NCBI RefSeq assembly: GCF_030124175.1
Contig: NZ_JASKMT010000001.1
Location: 186,001-250,000, forward strand
Origin: Streptomyces sp. 549
GTDB lineage: Bacteria > Actinomycetota > Actinomycetes > Streptomycetales > Streptomycetaceae
Length of the DNA: 64,000 nt
Direction: 5' to 3'
A program made the translations under genes and the position numbers. Below are positions 43,849 through 54,980 of the stretch, in pieces. The notes beneath the pieces were generated by a model that did no database searches, was not told the origin of the DNA, and saw only the letters and a program-made list of their open reading frames with translations. Each line of letters begins with the position of its first letter. The first letter of the stretch is position 1.

Positions 43849-44397
43849 GTGAGTGAGTACCGCATCAGGGTGGCGGCCGACGCCGACCTGGACGCCGCGC
43901 GCAGCGTGATGCTGGACACCGTGTACCGCGACTTCGGTACCGGGTACGTGCCGCACTGGCACGCCGACATCGTCGACCCGGGCGGCTTCTACCTGCATCC
44001 GGCCCGGCACACGCTGCTGATCGCGGTGGAACTGCCCGAAGGGCCCGACGGGCCGGAGGGCGAGGTGGCCGCGACCGCCGCGCTCGACTCCCGCGGCCCC
44101 GCGCACCCGCCCAACCCGCGCTGGCTCGCCGAGCGCTACCCCTCCGGCACCACCGCGCAGCTGCGCCGGGTCTACGTGCGCCCCGGTCACCGCCGGCGCG
44201 GCCTGGCCCGCCGACTGGTGGACGAGTTGCTCGCGTTCGCCGCGGCCGAGGGCGGCTATCGCGCGGTGTACCTGCACACCGACCCCTCGGTCCCTGGAGC
44301 GGAGGCGTTCTGGCGGTCGACGGGCAAGGTCATGTGCGACGAGCGCGAGGAGGCCGTCCCGTCGAGCGTCGTGCACTTCGAGGTGCCCTGGCCGTGA
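43849..44397 (+). CDS. GNAT-family N-acetyltransferase
   Basis: A 182-residue GNAT fold. The acetyl-CoA loop is QLRRVYVRPGHRRRGLARRLVDEL (R/Q-x2-G-x-G/A type: HRRRGLA). Substrate unknown. The start is GTG 43849, probably leaderless; the long upstream open frame runs through the preceding gene and is not real. Confidence 0.85.
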   Translation: MSEYRIRVAADADLDAARSVMLDTVYRDFGTGYVPHWHADIVDPGGFYLHPARHTLLIAVELPEGPDGPEGEVAATAALDSRGPAHPPNPRWLAERYPSGTTAQLRRVYVRPGHRRRGLARRLVDELLAFAAAEGGYRAVYLHTDPSVPGAEAFWRSTGKVMCDEREEAVPSSVVHFEVPWP

Positions 44398-44398
44398 C

Positions 44399-44417
44399 CG
44401 GTCGGCACCCCCGACCG
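44399..44417 (+). terminator. Short hairpin after the GNAT gene
   Basis: CGGTCGG, 5-nt loop, CCGACCG, beginning 2 bp after the stop. A weak terminator, or part of the leader of the next promoter. Confidence 0.45.
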
Positions 44418-44435
44418 ACATCGGCACCGATTTAT

Positions 44436-44450
44436 CGATAATGATTGTCA
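44436..44450. promoter_or_regulatory. Fur/Zur-like metal-regulator box
   Basis: CGATAATGATTGTCA, a 7-1-7 inverted repeat matching the Fur-family pattern TGATAATnATTATCA at 12 of the 14 specified positions. It overlaps the promoter (possible -10 TAGTCT at 44453-44458) of the metallophore-like operon. In streptomycetes, zinc regulator Zur uses a similar box, while iron regulator DmdR uses a different one, so Zur is favoured. Confidence 0.7.
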
Positions 44451-44507
44451 TGTAGTCTTTCCGCGATCTGCGCCGCCTCTCACCTGAACGCCCGGAGAAC
44501 GACAGCC

Positions 44508-45995
44508 ATGCCACCGATTCGCCGGCTCACAGCCGCCCTGCTGCTCACCCCCCTGCTCGCCGGCTGCTTCGCGTCCTCCGACCCGGGCGGCGACGACTCC
44601 GCGGAAGACGACGCCCGGCTCAGGGTCGCGCTCGCCTTCCCGCCCACCGCTGGGCTCTCGCCCTACAGCGACGACGCCACGCTGCTCACCCGGCTCGGCG
44701 TCACCGAAGGGCTCACCCGGCTCGACGCCAACGGCACGGCCGCCCCGGCGCTGGCGGAGTCCTGGCACCGGGAGAACGACCGCAGCTGGGTGTTCTCGCT
44801 GCGCGAGGCCCGCTTCCAGGACGGCGGCGACGTCACCCCCAAGGCCGTGGCCGGCGCGCTGACCCGGGCCGCCGCGGCGGAGCCCGTCCCGGCCGCGCTG
44901 GCCGGGGTGAAGCTCACCGCCGAGGCGACCGGGAACGGCGAGGTGCGCGTCACCACCGACAGCCCCGACCCCGTACTCCCGCAGCGCCTGTCCAGCCCCG
45001 CGCTCGTGGTGCTCTCCCCCAAGGCCTACAAGAAGCCGGAACGGCCCTCGCCCGTCGGCACCGCCACCGGCCCGTTCGAGATATCCCAGCAGTCGGGCAC
45101 CCGCGCCACCCTGGACCGGTTCGACGGCCACTGGGGCGGACGCGCGCTCGCCGCCGGAGTCGACGCCCGGTTCGTCGCCGACGGTCAGGCGCGCACCAAC
45201 GCCCTGCGCAGCGGCGAGGTGGACATCGCCGAGTCCGTTCCGTTCGCCCAGGCGGGCTCCCTCAAGAAGGGCGTCGCCCGCGAGGTGCCCACCGCCCGCA
45301 CCACCGCGCTGTACCTCAACTCCGACAAGGGCGTCTTCGCCGACGCGGGCGTCCGCGCCGCGGCCCGCGCCGCGGTGGACCCGTCCGCCCTGGCCGAAGA
45401 CGTCTACGAGGGCCACGCCGACGCCGGACGCGGCCTCTACGGGCCCGCTCTGAGCTGGACCCGCGGCGAGCGCCCCGAGCCGACCGGCCGGGCGAAGGCC
45501 GTGAAGCCGCCGAAGGGCACCCTCACCCTGGCCACCTACGACAACCGGCCGGAGCTGCCGGAGATCGCCCAGGTCGTCCAGCAGCAGTTGGAGAAGGCCG
45601 GGTTCACCGTGAAGCTGGAGGTCCGCGAGTACTCGCGGATCGAGAGCGACGTGCTGGAGGGCCGGTTCGACGCCTTCGTGTCCACCCGCAGCACCATGCT
45701 CGACACCGGGGACCCGGTCTCGATCCTGCGCAGCGACTTCGGCTGCGACGGCAGCTACAACCTGTCGCTGCTGTGCGACCGCGGCCTGGACCGCAAGGTC
45801 GAGGCCGCGGCGGGCACAGACGACCAGGCCGCCCGCCGGAAGGCCGCACTCGGCGCCGAGGCGGTGCTGCTGGGCACCGACGCGTTCGTGCCACTCGCCC
45901 ACCAGCGCCTCGTGCACGGCGTGGACGGCGCGGTCAGCGGAGCGGTGCTCGACCCGTACGAGCGCACCCTCGTCGGGCTCGGCACCCGCCGCTGA
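44508..45995 (+). CDS. Peptide/nickel/opine-type ABC substrate-binding lipoprotein
   Basis: A 495-residue cluster C (SBP_bac_5) binding protein anchored by a lipid: the signal peptide ends in LLAGC with Cys at about residue 18. The family includes DppA, NikA and CntA, which bind peptides, nickel chelates or opine metallophores. Motifs: LTRLDANGTAAPALAESW, then WVFSLREARFQDGGDVTPKAV. ATG at 44508 after GGAG. First gene behind the Fur/Zur-like box. Confidence 0.9.
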   Translation: MPPIRRLTAALLLTPLLAGCFASSDPGGDDSAEDDARLRVALAFPPTAGLSPYSDDATLLTRLGVTEGLTRLDANGTAAPALAESWHRENDRSWVFSLREARFQDGGDVTPKAVAGALTRAAAAEPVPAALAGVKLTAEATGNGEVRVTTDSPDPVLPQRLSSPALVVLSPKAYKKPERPSPVGTATGPFEISQQSGTRATLDRFDGHWGGRALAAGVDARFVADGQARTNALRSGEVDIAESVPFAQAGSLKKGVAREVPTARTTALYLNSDKGVFADAGVRAAARAAVDPSALAEDVYEGHADAGRGLYGPALSWTRGERPEPTGRAKAVKPPKGTLTLATYDNRPELPEIAQVVQQQLEKAGFTVKLEVREYSRIESDVLEGRFDAFVSTRSTMLDTGDPVSILRSDFGCDGSYNLSLLCDRGLDRKVEAAAGTDDQAARRKAALGAEAVLLGTDAFVPLAHQRLVHGVDGAVSGAVLDPYERTLVGLGTRR

Positions 45996-46000
45996 GCGAC

Positions 46001-47857
46001 GTGAGACCCCTCACCGCCCGCACCGCGGGGACGGTCGCCGCGCTGTGGCGTGTCGGGCTCGCGGGACTGCTGCTGTGCGGCATCGCGCTGCTGCCCTGGC
46101 TGTCCCGCACCGACCCGGCCCTGACCGTGCTGCGGGCCCGGACGCTGGAACGCGATCCGGACCCCGAGGCGCTCGCCGCGATCCGGCGGGAACTCGGCCT
46201 CGACGCCGGGCCCTTCCCGCTGCTCGCGCAGTGGTTCGGCGGTCTGCTGCGCGGTGACGCCGGCAGCTCGTGGATCTCCGGCGGCGAGGTGCTGCCCGAG
46301 GTCGTCCAGGCCGCCGGCGCCTCACTGCTGCTGGTGGCCGGCGCGCTGGCCGTCGCCGCCTGCGTCGCGGGCGCGGTCAGCGCCCGCACCCTCTGGCGGG
46401 GCGCCACCCGGCGCGGGCCCCGGCCGCAGCGCGGCGGCACCGCCGCCGTGCTGGCCGCGGTGCCGGAGTTCCTCACCGCCTCGGTCCTCGCCGTGGTCGT
46501 CGGCGTGACGTGGGGATGGCTGCCGGCGCTGGGCTGGTACGGGCCGCAGTGGATGGTGCTGCCCGCCCTGTCGCTGGGCCTGCCGGCGGGCGCGTTCCTG
46601 GGCCGGATGCTCGACGACGCACTGCCGGGCGCCTTCGCCGAACCGTGGGCGCGCACCGCAGCGGCGCACGGCGTGCCCGGCCGGCGCGTCGCCCGCCACG
46701 CGGTGCGCCGCTGCGTGCCCGGTGTGCTGCCCAACGCGGGCCTGTTCGTGGTCGGGCTCACCGGCGGTTCGGTGGCCGTGGAGCAGATCTTCGACATCCC
46801 GGGCCTGGGCCGTCTGACCCTGCAGGCGGCGGTGGCTCAGGACCTGCCCGTCCTGCAGACCGGCGCGCTGGCCCTGGTGGCGCTCGCCGCCGCCGCGGGT
46901 GTGCTGGCCCGGCTGGCCGGGCGGCTGCTCCTCGGGCCCGCGTTGGAGGCGGGCGCGCTGCAGAGCCTGCGGCCCGCCCCGCGCGCCGACCGCCGGTGGC
47001 CGGTGCTGCCGCTGCTGTGCGGCGCCGCACTGCTGGTGACGACAGCGGCCGGGCTGCTCCGCGACCCCCTGGCCGTGGACACCTCCGTGCGGCTGGAGGC
47101 GCCGAGCCGGGCGCATCCGCTGGGCACCGACGCGCTCGGACGGGACCTGCTGGCCCGCGTCGCGCACGGCGGCCTGGACACGCTGCTGCTGGCGGTCACG
47201 CTCAGCGCGGTCGCCCTGGTCGTGGGAGTGGCGCTGGGCCTGTTCCCCCGGTTCTCCGCCGGGCTGGTGGAGACCGTCAACGCGGTGCCCGCGGTGCTCG
47301 CCGGGCTCCTGGTGACGGGCGTACTCGGCCGCGGGCAGCACACCGCCGTGATCGCCGTGGCCGTCGTGGCCTGGGCGCCGCTCGCCGCGCACACCACCGC
47401 GCTGCTCACCCAGGAACGCGCGGCCACCCACCTGACCGCCTCGGCCGCGCTCGGCGCGGGACGCGGGCACCTGCTGCGCCGTCACGTGCTGCCCGCCGTG
47501 CTGCCGCCGGTGGTCCGACACGCGCTGCTGCGTGTGCCGTCCGTCGCCCTCGCCCTCGCCGCGCTCAGCTTCCTCGGGCTGGGCACCCAACCGCCCGCGC
47601 CCGAGTGGGGGCTGCTGATCGCCGAAGGCCATCCCTACGCCGAACGCGCCCCCTGGGCCGTCCTGGTGCCCACCGCCGCGCTGGTACTGCTCGGTGTGCT
47701 GTCGGTGGGCCTGTCCACCCTCACCCCCGGCCGCCGCCACCGCTCCGGCCCCACAGGCCTCGGCGGTCCCGGCACCGGAGCGCTGCCCGGCCACCCCGGA
47801 CTCTCCGCCGGCCCCCCGGCCGGCAAGCCGGACACCAGAGTGGGAGAACCCGTATGA
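46001..47857 (+). CDS. Fused DppB-DppC-type ABC permease
   Basis: A 618-residue membrane protein carrying two permease modules in one chain. The N-terminal half (1-310) resembles DppB, ending in GLTGGSVAVEQIFDIPGLGRLTLQA; the C-terminal half (about 330-590) resembles DppC, with DALGRDLLARVAHGG and LSFLGLGTQPPAPEWG. The two EAA-type loops are near 215 and 485. GTG at 46001, 5 bp after the previous stop. Its stop overlaps the MFS start (ATGA). No ATPase gene accompanies it. Confidence 0.9.
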   Translation: MRPLTARTAGTVAALWRVGLAGLLLCGIALLPWLSRTDPALTVLRARTLERDPDPEALAAIRRELGLDAGPFPLLAQWFGGLLRGDAGSSWISGGEVLPEVVQAAGASLLLVAGALAVAACVAGAVSARTLWRGATRRGPRPQRGGTAAVLAAVPEFLTASVLAVVVGVTWGWLPALGWYGPQWMVLPALSLGLPAGAFLGRMLDDALPGAFAEPWARTAAAHGVPGRRVARHAVRRCVPGVLPNAGLFVVGLTGGSVAVEQIFDIPGLGRLTLQAAVAQDLPVLQTGALALVALAAAAGVLARLAGRLLLGPALEAGALQSLRPAPRADRRWPVLPLLCGAALLVTTAAGLLRDPLAVDTSVRLEAPSRAHPLGTDALGRDLLARVAHGGLDTLLLAVTLSAVALVVGVALGLFPRFSAGLVETVNAVPAVLAGLLVTGVLGRGQHTAVIAVAVVAWAPLAAHTTALLTQERAATHLTASAALGAGRGHLLRRHVLPAVLPPVVRHALLRVPSVALALAALSFLGLGTQPPAPEWGLLIAEGHPYAERAPWAVLVPTAALVLLGVLSVGLSTLTPGRRHRSGPTGLGGPGTGALPGHPGLSAGPPAGKPDTRVGEPV

Positions 47858-49161
47858 CCGCCTCCCCCCACCGCACCACCGGGCGGCCCGCCGGCAAGGC
47901 TGACGAACCCAGCAGGGCCGGCAAGGCCGGCAGGCTCGCCGCGGCCCGCACCGGCCGGGCGACCTGGCGCCGGCTGCCGCCGCTGCTGCGCCTGCTGATC
48001 GCCACCCAACTCGCCTTCAACATCGGGTTCTTCCTGGTCCTGCCGTACCTGGCGGCGTACCTGGGCGGCACACTCGGCATGACCGGCGCACTGGTCGGGC
48101 TCGTTCTCGGCCTTCGCACCTTCAGCCAGCAGGGCCTGTTCGTCGTCGGCGGCGCGCTCACCGACCGCGTCGGCGTCCGCCCGGTGGTGCTCACCGGGTG
48201 CGTGCTGCGCATCGCGGGCTTCGTGTGGCTCGGCTGGGCCGAGCAGACCTGGACGGTGGTCGGCGCGGTCCTCCTGATCGGCTTCGCCGCGGCTCTGTTC
48301 TCCCCCGCGGTGGAGTCCGAGATCGCCCGCCAGGCCGTCTGCTGGGAGCAGGACGGCGGCGGCCCGCGCACCGGCGTGCTCGCCCTGTTCACCGTCGCCG
48401 GCCAGGCCGGCGCCTTCCTCGGCCCGCTGCTCGGCGCCCTGCTGCTGACCGTCGACTTCCGCGCGGTGTGCCTGGCGGGCGCGGCGGTGTTCGTCGCGGT
48501 GCTGGCCGGCCACGTGGTGCTGCTGCCGCAGCACATCCCCGGCCGACACCCGGTGCGCGGGCGCGGCGCGCTGCGCGCGCTGCTGCGCAACCGCCCGTTC
48601 CTCGCCCTGTGCGGTGCGTACAGCGCCTACCTGCTGGCGTACAACCAGCTGTACCTGGCGCTGCCGGCCGAGATCGACCGCACCGCTCACCCTCAGGTGG
48701 CGCTGGCGTACCTCTTCGCGCTCTCCTCCCTGCTGGTGGTCACCGTGCAGTTGCCGCTGACCCGGTGGGCGTCCGACCGATGGGGGCTGCGGAGGTCCAT
48801 GACCGCGGGGCTGCTGACCATCGCCTGCGGCTTCGCCGTGGTGGCGGCGAGCCAGGGCTGGTCACCCGGCGGCCCGGTCGGCCTGCTCCCGGCGGCGGCC
48901 TTCGTCGTGCTGCTGACGGTGGGCCAGATGCTGCTGGTGCCCGCGGCCCGCGCCTGGCTGCCGGACCTCGCCCAGGAGGGGCGGCTCGGCCTCTACACGG
49001 GGGCCCTGTCCTCGCTGTCCGGCCTGGTGGTGCTCGGCGGCAGCGCCGCCGCCGGTGCGCTGCTCGACGCCCTGCCCCCTGCCGTCGCCTGGGCGGCCCT
49101 GGCGGCCGTGCCGCTGGTCGCGCTGGCCCTGGTGCCGCGCCGCGAGCCCCCGCCGCGCTGA
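47854..49161 (+). CDS. MFS transporter, possible metallophore exporter
   Basis: A 435-residue major facilitator with 12 predicted helices after a charged N-terminus. The helix 2-3 loop GGALTDRVGVRPVVLTG is the MFS motif A. In staphylopine-type systems a similar exporter (CntE) secretes the metallophore whose complex returns through the ABC importer. Here the link is position only. ATG at 47854 overlaps the permease stop; GGGAGAA precedes it. Confidence 0.88.
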   Translation: MTASPHRTTGRPAGKADEPSRAGKAGRLAAARTGRATWRRLPPLLRLLIATQLAFNIGFFLVLPYLAAYLGGTLGMTGALVGLVLGLRTFSQQGLFVVGGALTDRVGVRPVVLTGCVLRIAGFVWLGWAEQTWTVVGAVLLIGFAAALFSPAVESEIARQAVCWEQDGGGPRTGVLALFTVAGQAGAFLGPLLGALLLTVDFRAVCLAGAAVFVAVLAGHVVLLPQHIPGRHPVRGRGALRALLRNRPFLALCGAYSAYLLAYNQLYLALPAEIDRTAHPQVALAYLFALSSLLVVTVQLPLTRWASDRWGLRRSMTAGLLTIACGFAVVAASQGWSPGGPVGLLPAAAFVVLLTVGQMLLVPAARAWLPDLAQEGRLGLYTGALSSLSGLVVLGGSAAAGALLDALPPAVAWAALAAVPLVALALVPRREPPPR

Positions 49162-49187
49162 GGACGCTGTCGGTACCGACAGCGTCC
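49162..49187. terminator. 26-bp perfect palindrome, terminator
   Basis: GGACGCTGTCGGT followed by its exact complement, directly after the MFS stop (49161). Between convergent genes; it can serve both. Confidence 0.75.
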
Positions 49188-49241
49188 GCTGAGCGGCGAG
49201 GGCCGGTCGGGAGAGGGGCACGAGAGCCGGGCGGGGACGCG

Positions 49242-50657
49242 TCAGGGGCGCGGCTCGCCCCGGGTGAGCGCGATGGTGTCGCGGTACCACAGCGCGCTGT
49301 CCTTGAGCGTGCGCTGCTGGGTGTCGTAGTCGACGCGGACGATGCCGAACCGCTTGCCGTAGCCGTAAGCCCACTCGAAGTTGTCCATCAGCGACCACGC
49401 GAAGTAGCCGCGCACGTCGGCTCCCCGGGCGCGGGCGGCGCTGACCGCGGCCAGGTGGTCGGCCAGGTAGGCGGTGCGGTCGGCGTCCCGCACCCGCCCG
49501 TCGGCGTCGGCGGTGTCGTGGAAGGCGGCCCCGTTCTCGGTGACCACGGTCGGCACCGCGTAGTCCCGCTCGAGGCGCAGCAGCAGCTCGGTGAGGCTGG
49601 CCGGGATGATCTCCCAGTCCATCGCCGTGGTCGGCAGCCCGCGCGGCACCACCCGCGTCACGGGCTGTCCCTCCTCGTCCAGCGTGGAGCCGTCCTCGGC
49701 GGTGCCGGAGAACTGCAGGCCCTGGTAGAAGTTGACGCCGAGCACGTCGAGCGGTGCGGCGACGCTCTCCAGGTCGCCGTCGCGGACCGGCATCTCGACT
49801 CCGCGCGCGGAGAGATCGGCGAGCACGTCCTGCGGGTACCGGCCGTGCACCAGCGGGTCGAGGTAGAGGCGGGTGCCCAGGCCGTCGGCACGGCGGCAGG
49901 CGTCCTGGTCGGCGGGGCTGTCGGTCGCCGGGTCCGCGGTGCCCAGGTTGAGGGTGATGCCCACTTCCAGCGGGTTGTCCCCGGCAGCCTCGCGCAGGCG
50001 GCGGGCCGCGAGGCCGTGGCCCAGCAGCAGGTGGTGCACGGCGTGCATGGCGTCGCCGAAGTCCCGCCGTCCGGGGGCGTGCTGCCCCCACGCGTAGCCG
50101 AGCATCGCCGAGCACCACGGCTCGTTGAGCGTCGTCCAGTGCGTCACCCGGTCGCCGAGCGCCTCGTGGGCGAGCGCCGCGTAGTCGGCGAAGCGCAGGG
50201 CGGTGTCGCGGGCCGGCCAGCCGCCGGCGTCCTCCAGCTCCTGCGGCAGGTCCCAGTGGTAGAGCGTGATCCAGGGGGTGATGCCGCGGTCGAGGAGCCG
50301 GTCGGTGAGGCGGCGGTAGAAGTCCAGGCCCTTCTGGTTGGCCGGGCCGCTGCCGTGCGGCTGGACACGGGGCCAGGCCAGGGAGAAGCGGTAGGTGTCG
50401 ACTCCGAGGGAGGCGATCAGGTCCACGTCCTGCGGCATGCGGTGGTAGTGGTCGCAGGCGGTGTCGCCGTTCTCCCCGCCGGAGACCGCTCCGGGGACCC
50501 GGCAGAAGGTGTCCCAGATGGACGGCGTCCTGCCGTCCTCGCCGACGGCGCCCTCGATCTGGTAGGCGGAGGTCGCCACGCCGAAGCGGAAGTCGGCGGG
50601 CAGGCCGGTGAGCGCCCGCACGGCCGGGGCGGGTTGCGCGTTGCTGATGATGCTCAT
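49242..50657 (-). CDS. GH1 beta-glucosidase
   Basis: A 471-residue family 1 glycosidase. The acid/base is E179 (TLNEP) and the nucleophile E374 (TENG). It hydrolyses terminal beta-glucosides such as cellobiose. No signal peptide, so it acts on imported sugars. ATG at 50657. Last gene of the importer operon, 60 bp after the ATPase. Confidence 0.95.
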   Translation of the reverse strand: MSIISNAQPAPAVRALTGLPADFRFGVATSAYQIEGAVGEDGRTPSIWDTFCRVPGAVSGGENGDTACDHYHRMPQDVDLIASLGVDTYRFSLAWPRVQPHGSGPANQKGLDFYRRLTDRLLDRGITPWITLYHWDLPQELEDAGGWPARDTALRFADYAALAHEALGDRVTHWTTLNEPWCSAMLGYAWGQHAPGRRDFGDAMHAVHHLLLGHGLAARRLREAAGDNPLEVGITLNLGTADPATDSPADQDACRRADGLGTRLYLDPLVHGRYPQDVLADLSARGVEMPVRDGDLESVAAPLDVLGVNFYQGLQFSGTAEDGSTLDEEGQPVTRVVPRGLPTTAMDWEIIPASLTELLLRLERDYAVPTVVTENGAAFHDTADADGRVRDADRTAYLADHLAAVSAARARGADVRGYFAWSLMDNFEWAYGYGKRFGIVRVDYDTQQRTLKDSALWYRDTIALTRGEPRP

Positions 50658-50717
50658 GGGTCTCCTGGTCGGGGAGCGGGACGCCGGGGCGGGGTGGCGT
50701 GGAGGGGGACGGGCGGG

Positions 50718-51805
<1,088 letters not shown>

Positions 51806-51809
<4 letters not shown>

Positions 51810-52882
51810 GGGCGCGGCTCCTTCCGCTGCGGGCCGCCGGGACCGGAGCGGTCCGGCGGCGCTTCGGCCTGGTGCGGCGGCGCTTCGGCGCGCGGTGCCG
51901 CCGGTTCGGCGGGGTCCGGGGCGGGTGTGGCGGTGCGGACGACGGGGGTGAAGCCGACGCGCATGCGGACGCCGCGAGCGGCACCGGTCTCGGTGCGCAG
52001 CCGGGGGTTGACGAACTCGTCGATGCCGAAGTTGATGAGGGACAGCGCGGTGCCCAGCAGGGCGATGCACAGTCCGGCGGGTACGAACCACCACCAGGCG
52101 CCCTGGGCGAGTGCCTGGTTGGACTGGGCCCAGAACAGCACCGTGCCCCAGTTCCAGTTGGAGATGTCGGCGACGCCGATGAAGGCGAGGGTGATCTCCA
52201 GCAGCACAGCGAAGATGACCGTGCCTACGAAGCCGGAGGCGATGACGGCGGTGAGGTTGGGCATGACCTCGAAGACGATGATCCGCCAGGTGGGTTCGCC
52301 GGTGGCGCGGGCGGCCTCGACGTAGTCGCGGCGGCGCAGCGACATCGTCTGGGCGCGCAGCACTCGGGCCCCCCAGGCCCAGGCGGTCAGCGAGATGACC
52401 AGCGCGATCAGCAGGTCGCTCGCGTCCTCGACGAAGCTGGCGATGATGATGATCAGCGGCAGGCCGGGGATGACGAGGAAGACGTTGCTGAGAGCGGACA
52501 GCACCTCGTCGGCGACGCCGCCGAGGAAACCCGCGCTGACGCCGATCGCCACCGCGAGCAGGGTGGCGAAGAAGGCGGCGGTGAAGCCGACGACGAGCAC
52601 GCCCCGGGTGCCGACCAGGATCTGGGAGAACACGTCCTGGCCGGTCTGGGTGGTGCCGAACCAGTGGGCGCCCGAGGGCGGCTGGAGGATGTCGTCGCTC
52701 ATCTGGTCCGGATCGTAGGGCGCGAGCCAGGGTCCGGCGACGGCCATCAGGATGAAGAAGCCGAGGATCGCCAGACCGACGCGGGTCTTGCCGCCGCGCA
52801 GGAAGCGCAGCCGCTGCCGGCCTGCGGGGGCCTCGGACGCGTCGCCGGTCTCCGCGGCGGTGGAGGCGGTGAGGACTGCCAC
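51806..52882 (-). CDS. Opp/Dpp-type ABC permease (DppC-like)
   Basis: A 358-residue permease with six helices; an N-terminal TM (VGLAILGFFILMAVAGPWLAP), then FGTTQTGQDVFSQILVGTR. A Pro-rich C-terminal tail of about 45 residues is unusual. GTG start at 52882, 3 bp after the DppB-like stop. Confidence 0.93.
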
Positions 52883-52885
52883 AGC

Positions 52886-53862
52886 TCAGGCCTCCCTTCG
52901 GGTGCGGGGGTCGAGGAGCAGGTAGACGACGTCCGCGAGCAGGTTGGCGACCAGTACGGACAGCGTGATGATGAGGAACACGCCCTGCATGAGCGGGTAG
53001 TCCTTGGCGCCGACGGCCTGGAACAACTGGTAGCCGATGCCCGGGTAGGAGAAGACCATCTCCACCAGCAGCGTGCCGCCGACGATGAAGCCCAGCGACA
53101 GGGCGAAGCCGGAGATGTTGGGCAGGATGGCGTTGCGGGCCGCGTAGGAGAACATCACCCGGCGCTCGGACAGCCCCTTGGCCTGGGCGACCGTCACGTA
53201 GTCCTCGGAGGAGACGGTCACCATCATGTTCCGCATACCGAGCACCCAGCCGGCCATGGCGGAGAGCACCACGGTGATGCCGGGCAGCACCGCGTGGTAG
53301 AGCGCGCTGCCGATGAACTCGGCCGTGAAGCCGGGGACGAGTGCGCTGTCGTATCCGCCGGCGGCCGGGAACAGCGGCCACTTGACGGCGAACAGGGCGA
53401 TGGCGATGAGGCCGAGCCAGAAGTAGGGGATGGCCGAGATGAAGGTGGTGACCGGGAGCATGCCGTCCAGCCACGAGCCGCGGCGCCAGCCGCTGATGAT
53501 GCCCAGGCCGGTGCCCAGCAGGAAGCTGAGCGCCGTGGTGGTCCCCACGAGGGCGAGGGTCCACGGAAGGGACTGGGAGATGACCTCCCCGACGGGAGTC
53601 GGGAAGAAGGTGAAGGACAGGCCGAGGTCGCCGCGCAGCAGGTGGGACCAGTAGTCGGTGTACTGCTGCCACAGGGAGGCGTCGCGGTCGAGGCCGAAGA
53701 GCGCGCGCAGCGACTCGACGGCCTTGGTGTCGAGCTGTCCCTGGAAGCGGGCGATGAGGGCCTGCACGGGGTCGCCCGGCATGAGGCGGGGGATCAGGAA
53801 GTTGATGGTGATGGCGGCCCACGCGGTGGCGAGGTAGAAGGTGAGCCGCTGCAGCAGGTACT

Positions 53863-53866
<4 letters not shown>
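52886..53866 (-). CDS. Opp/Dpp-type ABC permease (DppB-like)
   Basis: A 326-residue permease with six helices, beginning [22 protein letters not shown] and ending [27 protein letters not shown], as in DppB. The GTG at 53866 overlaps the stop of the DppF-like gene (GTGA), with GAGG upstream; an earlier start at 53920 is unlikely. Confidence 0.93.
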
Positions 53867-54948
<1,082 letters not shown>

Positions 54949-54980
54949 GGCCGGGTTCCTCATCTGGCGGTGGGCGGCGG

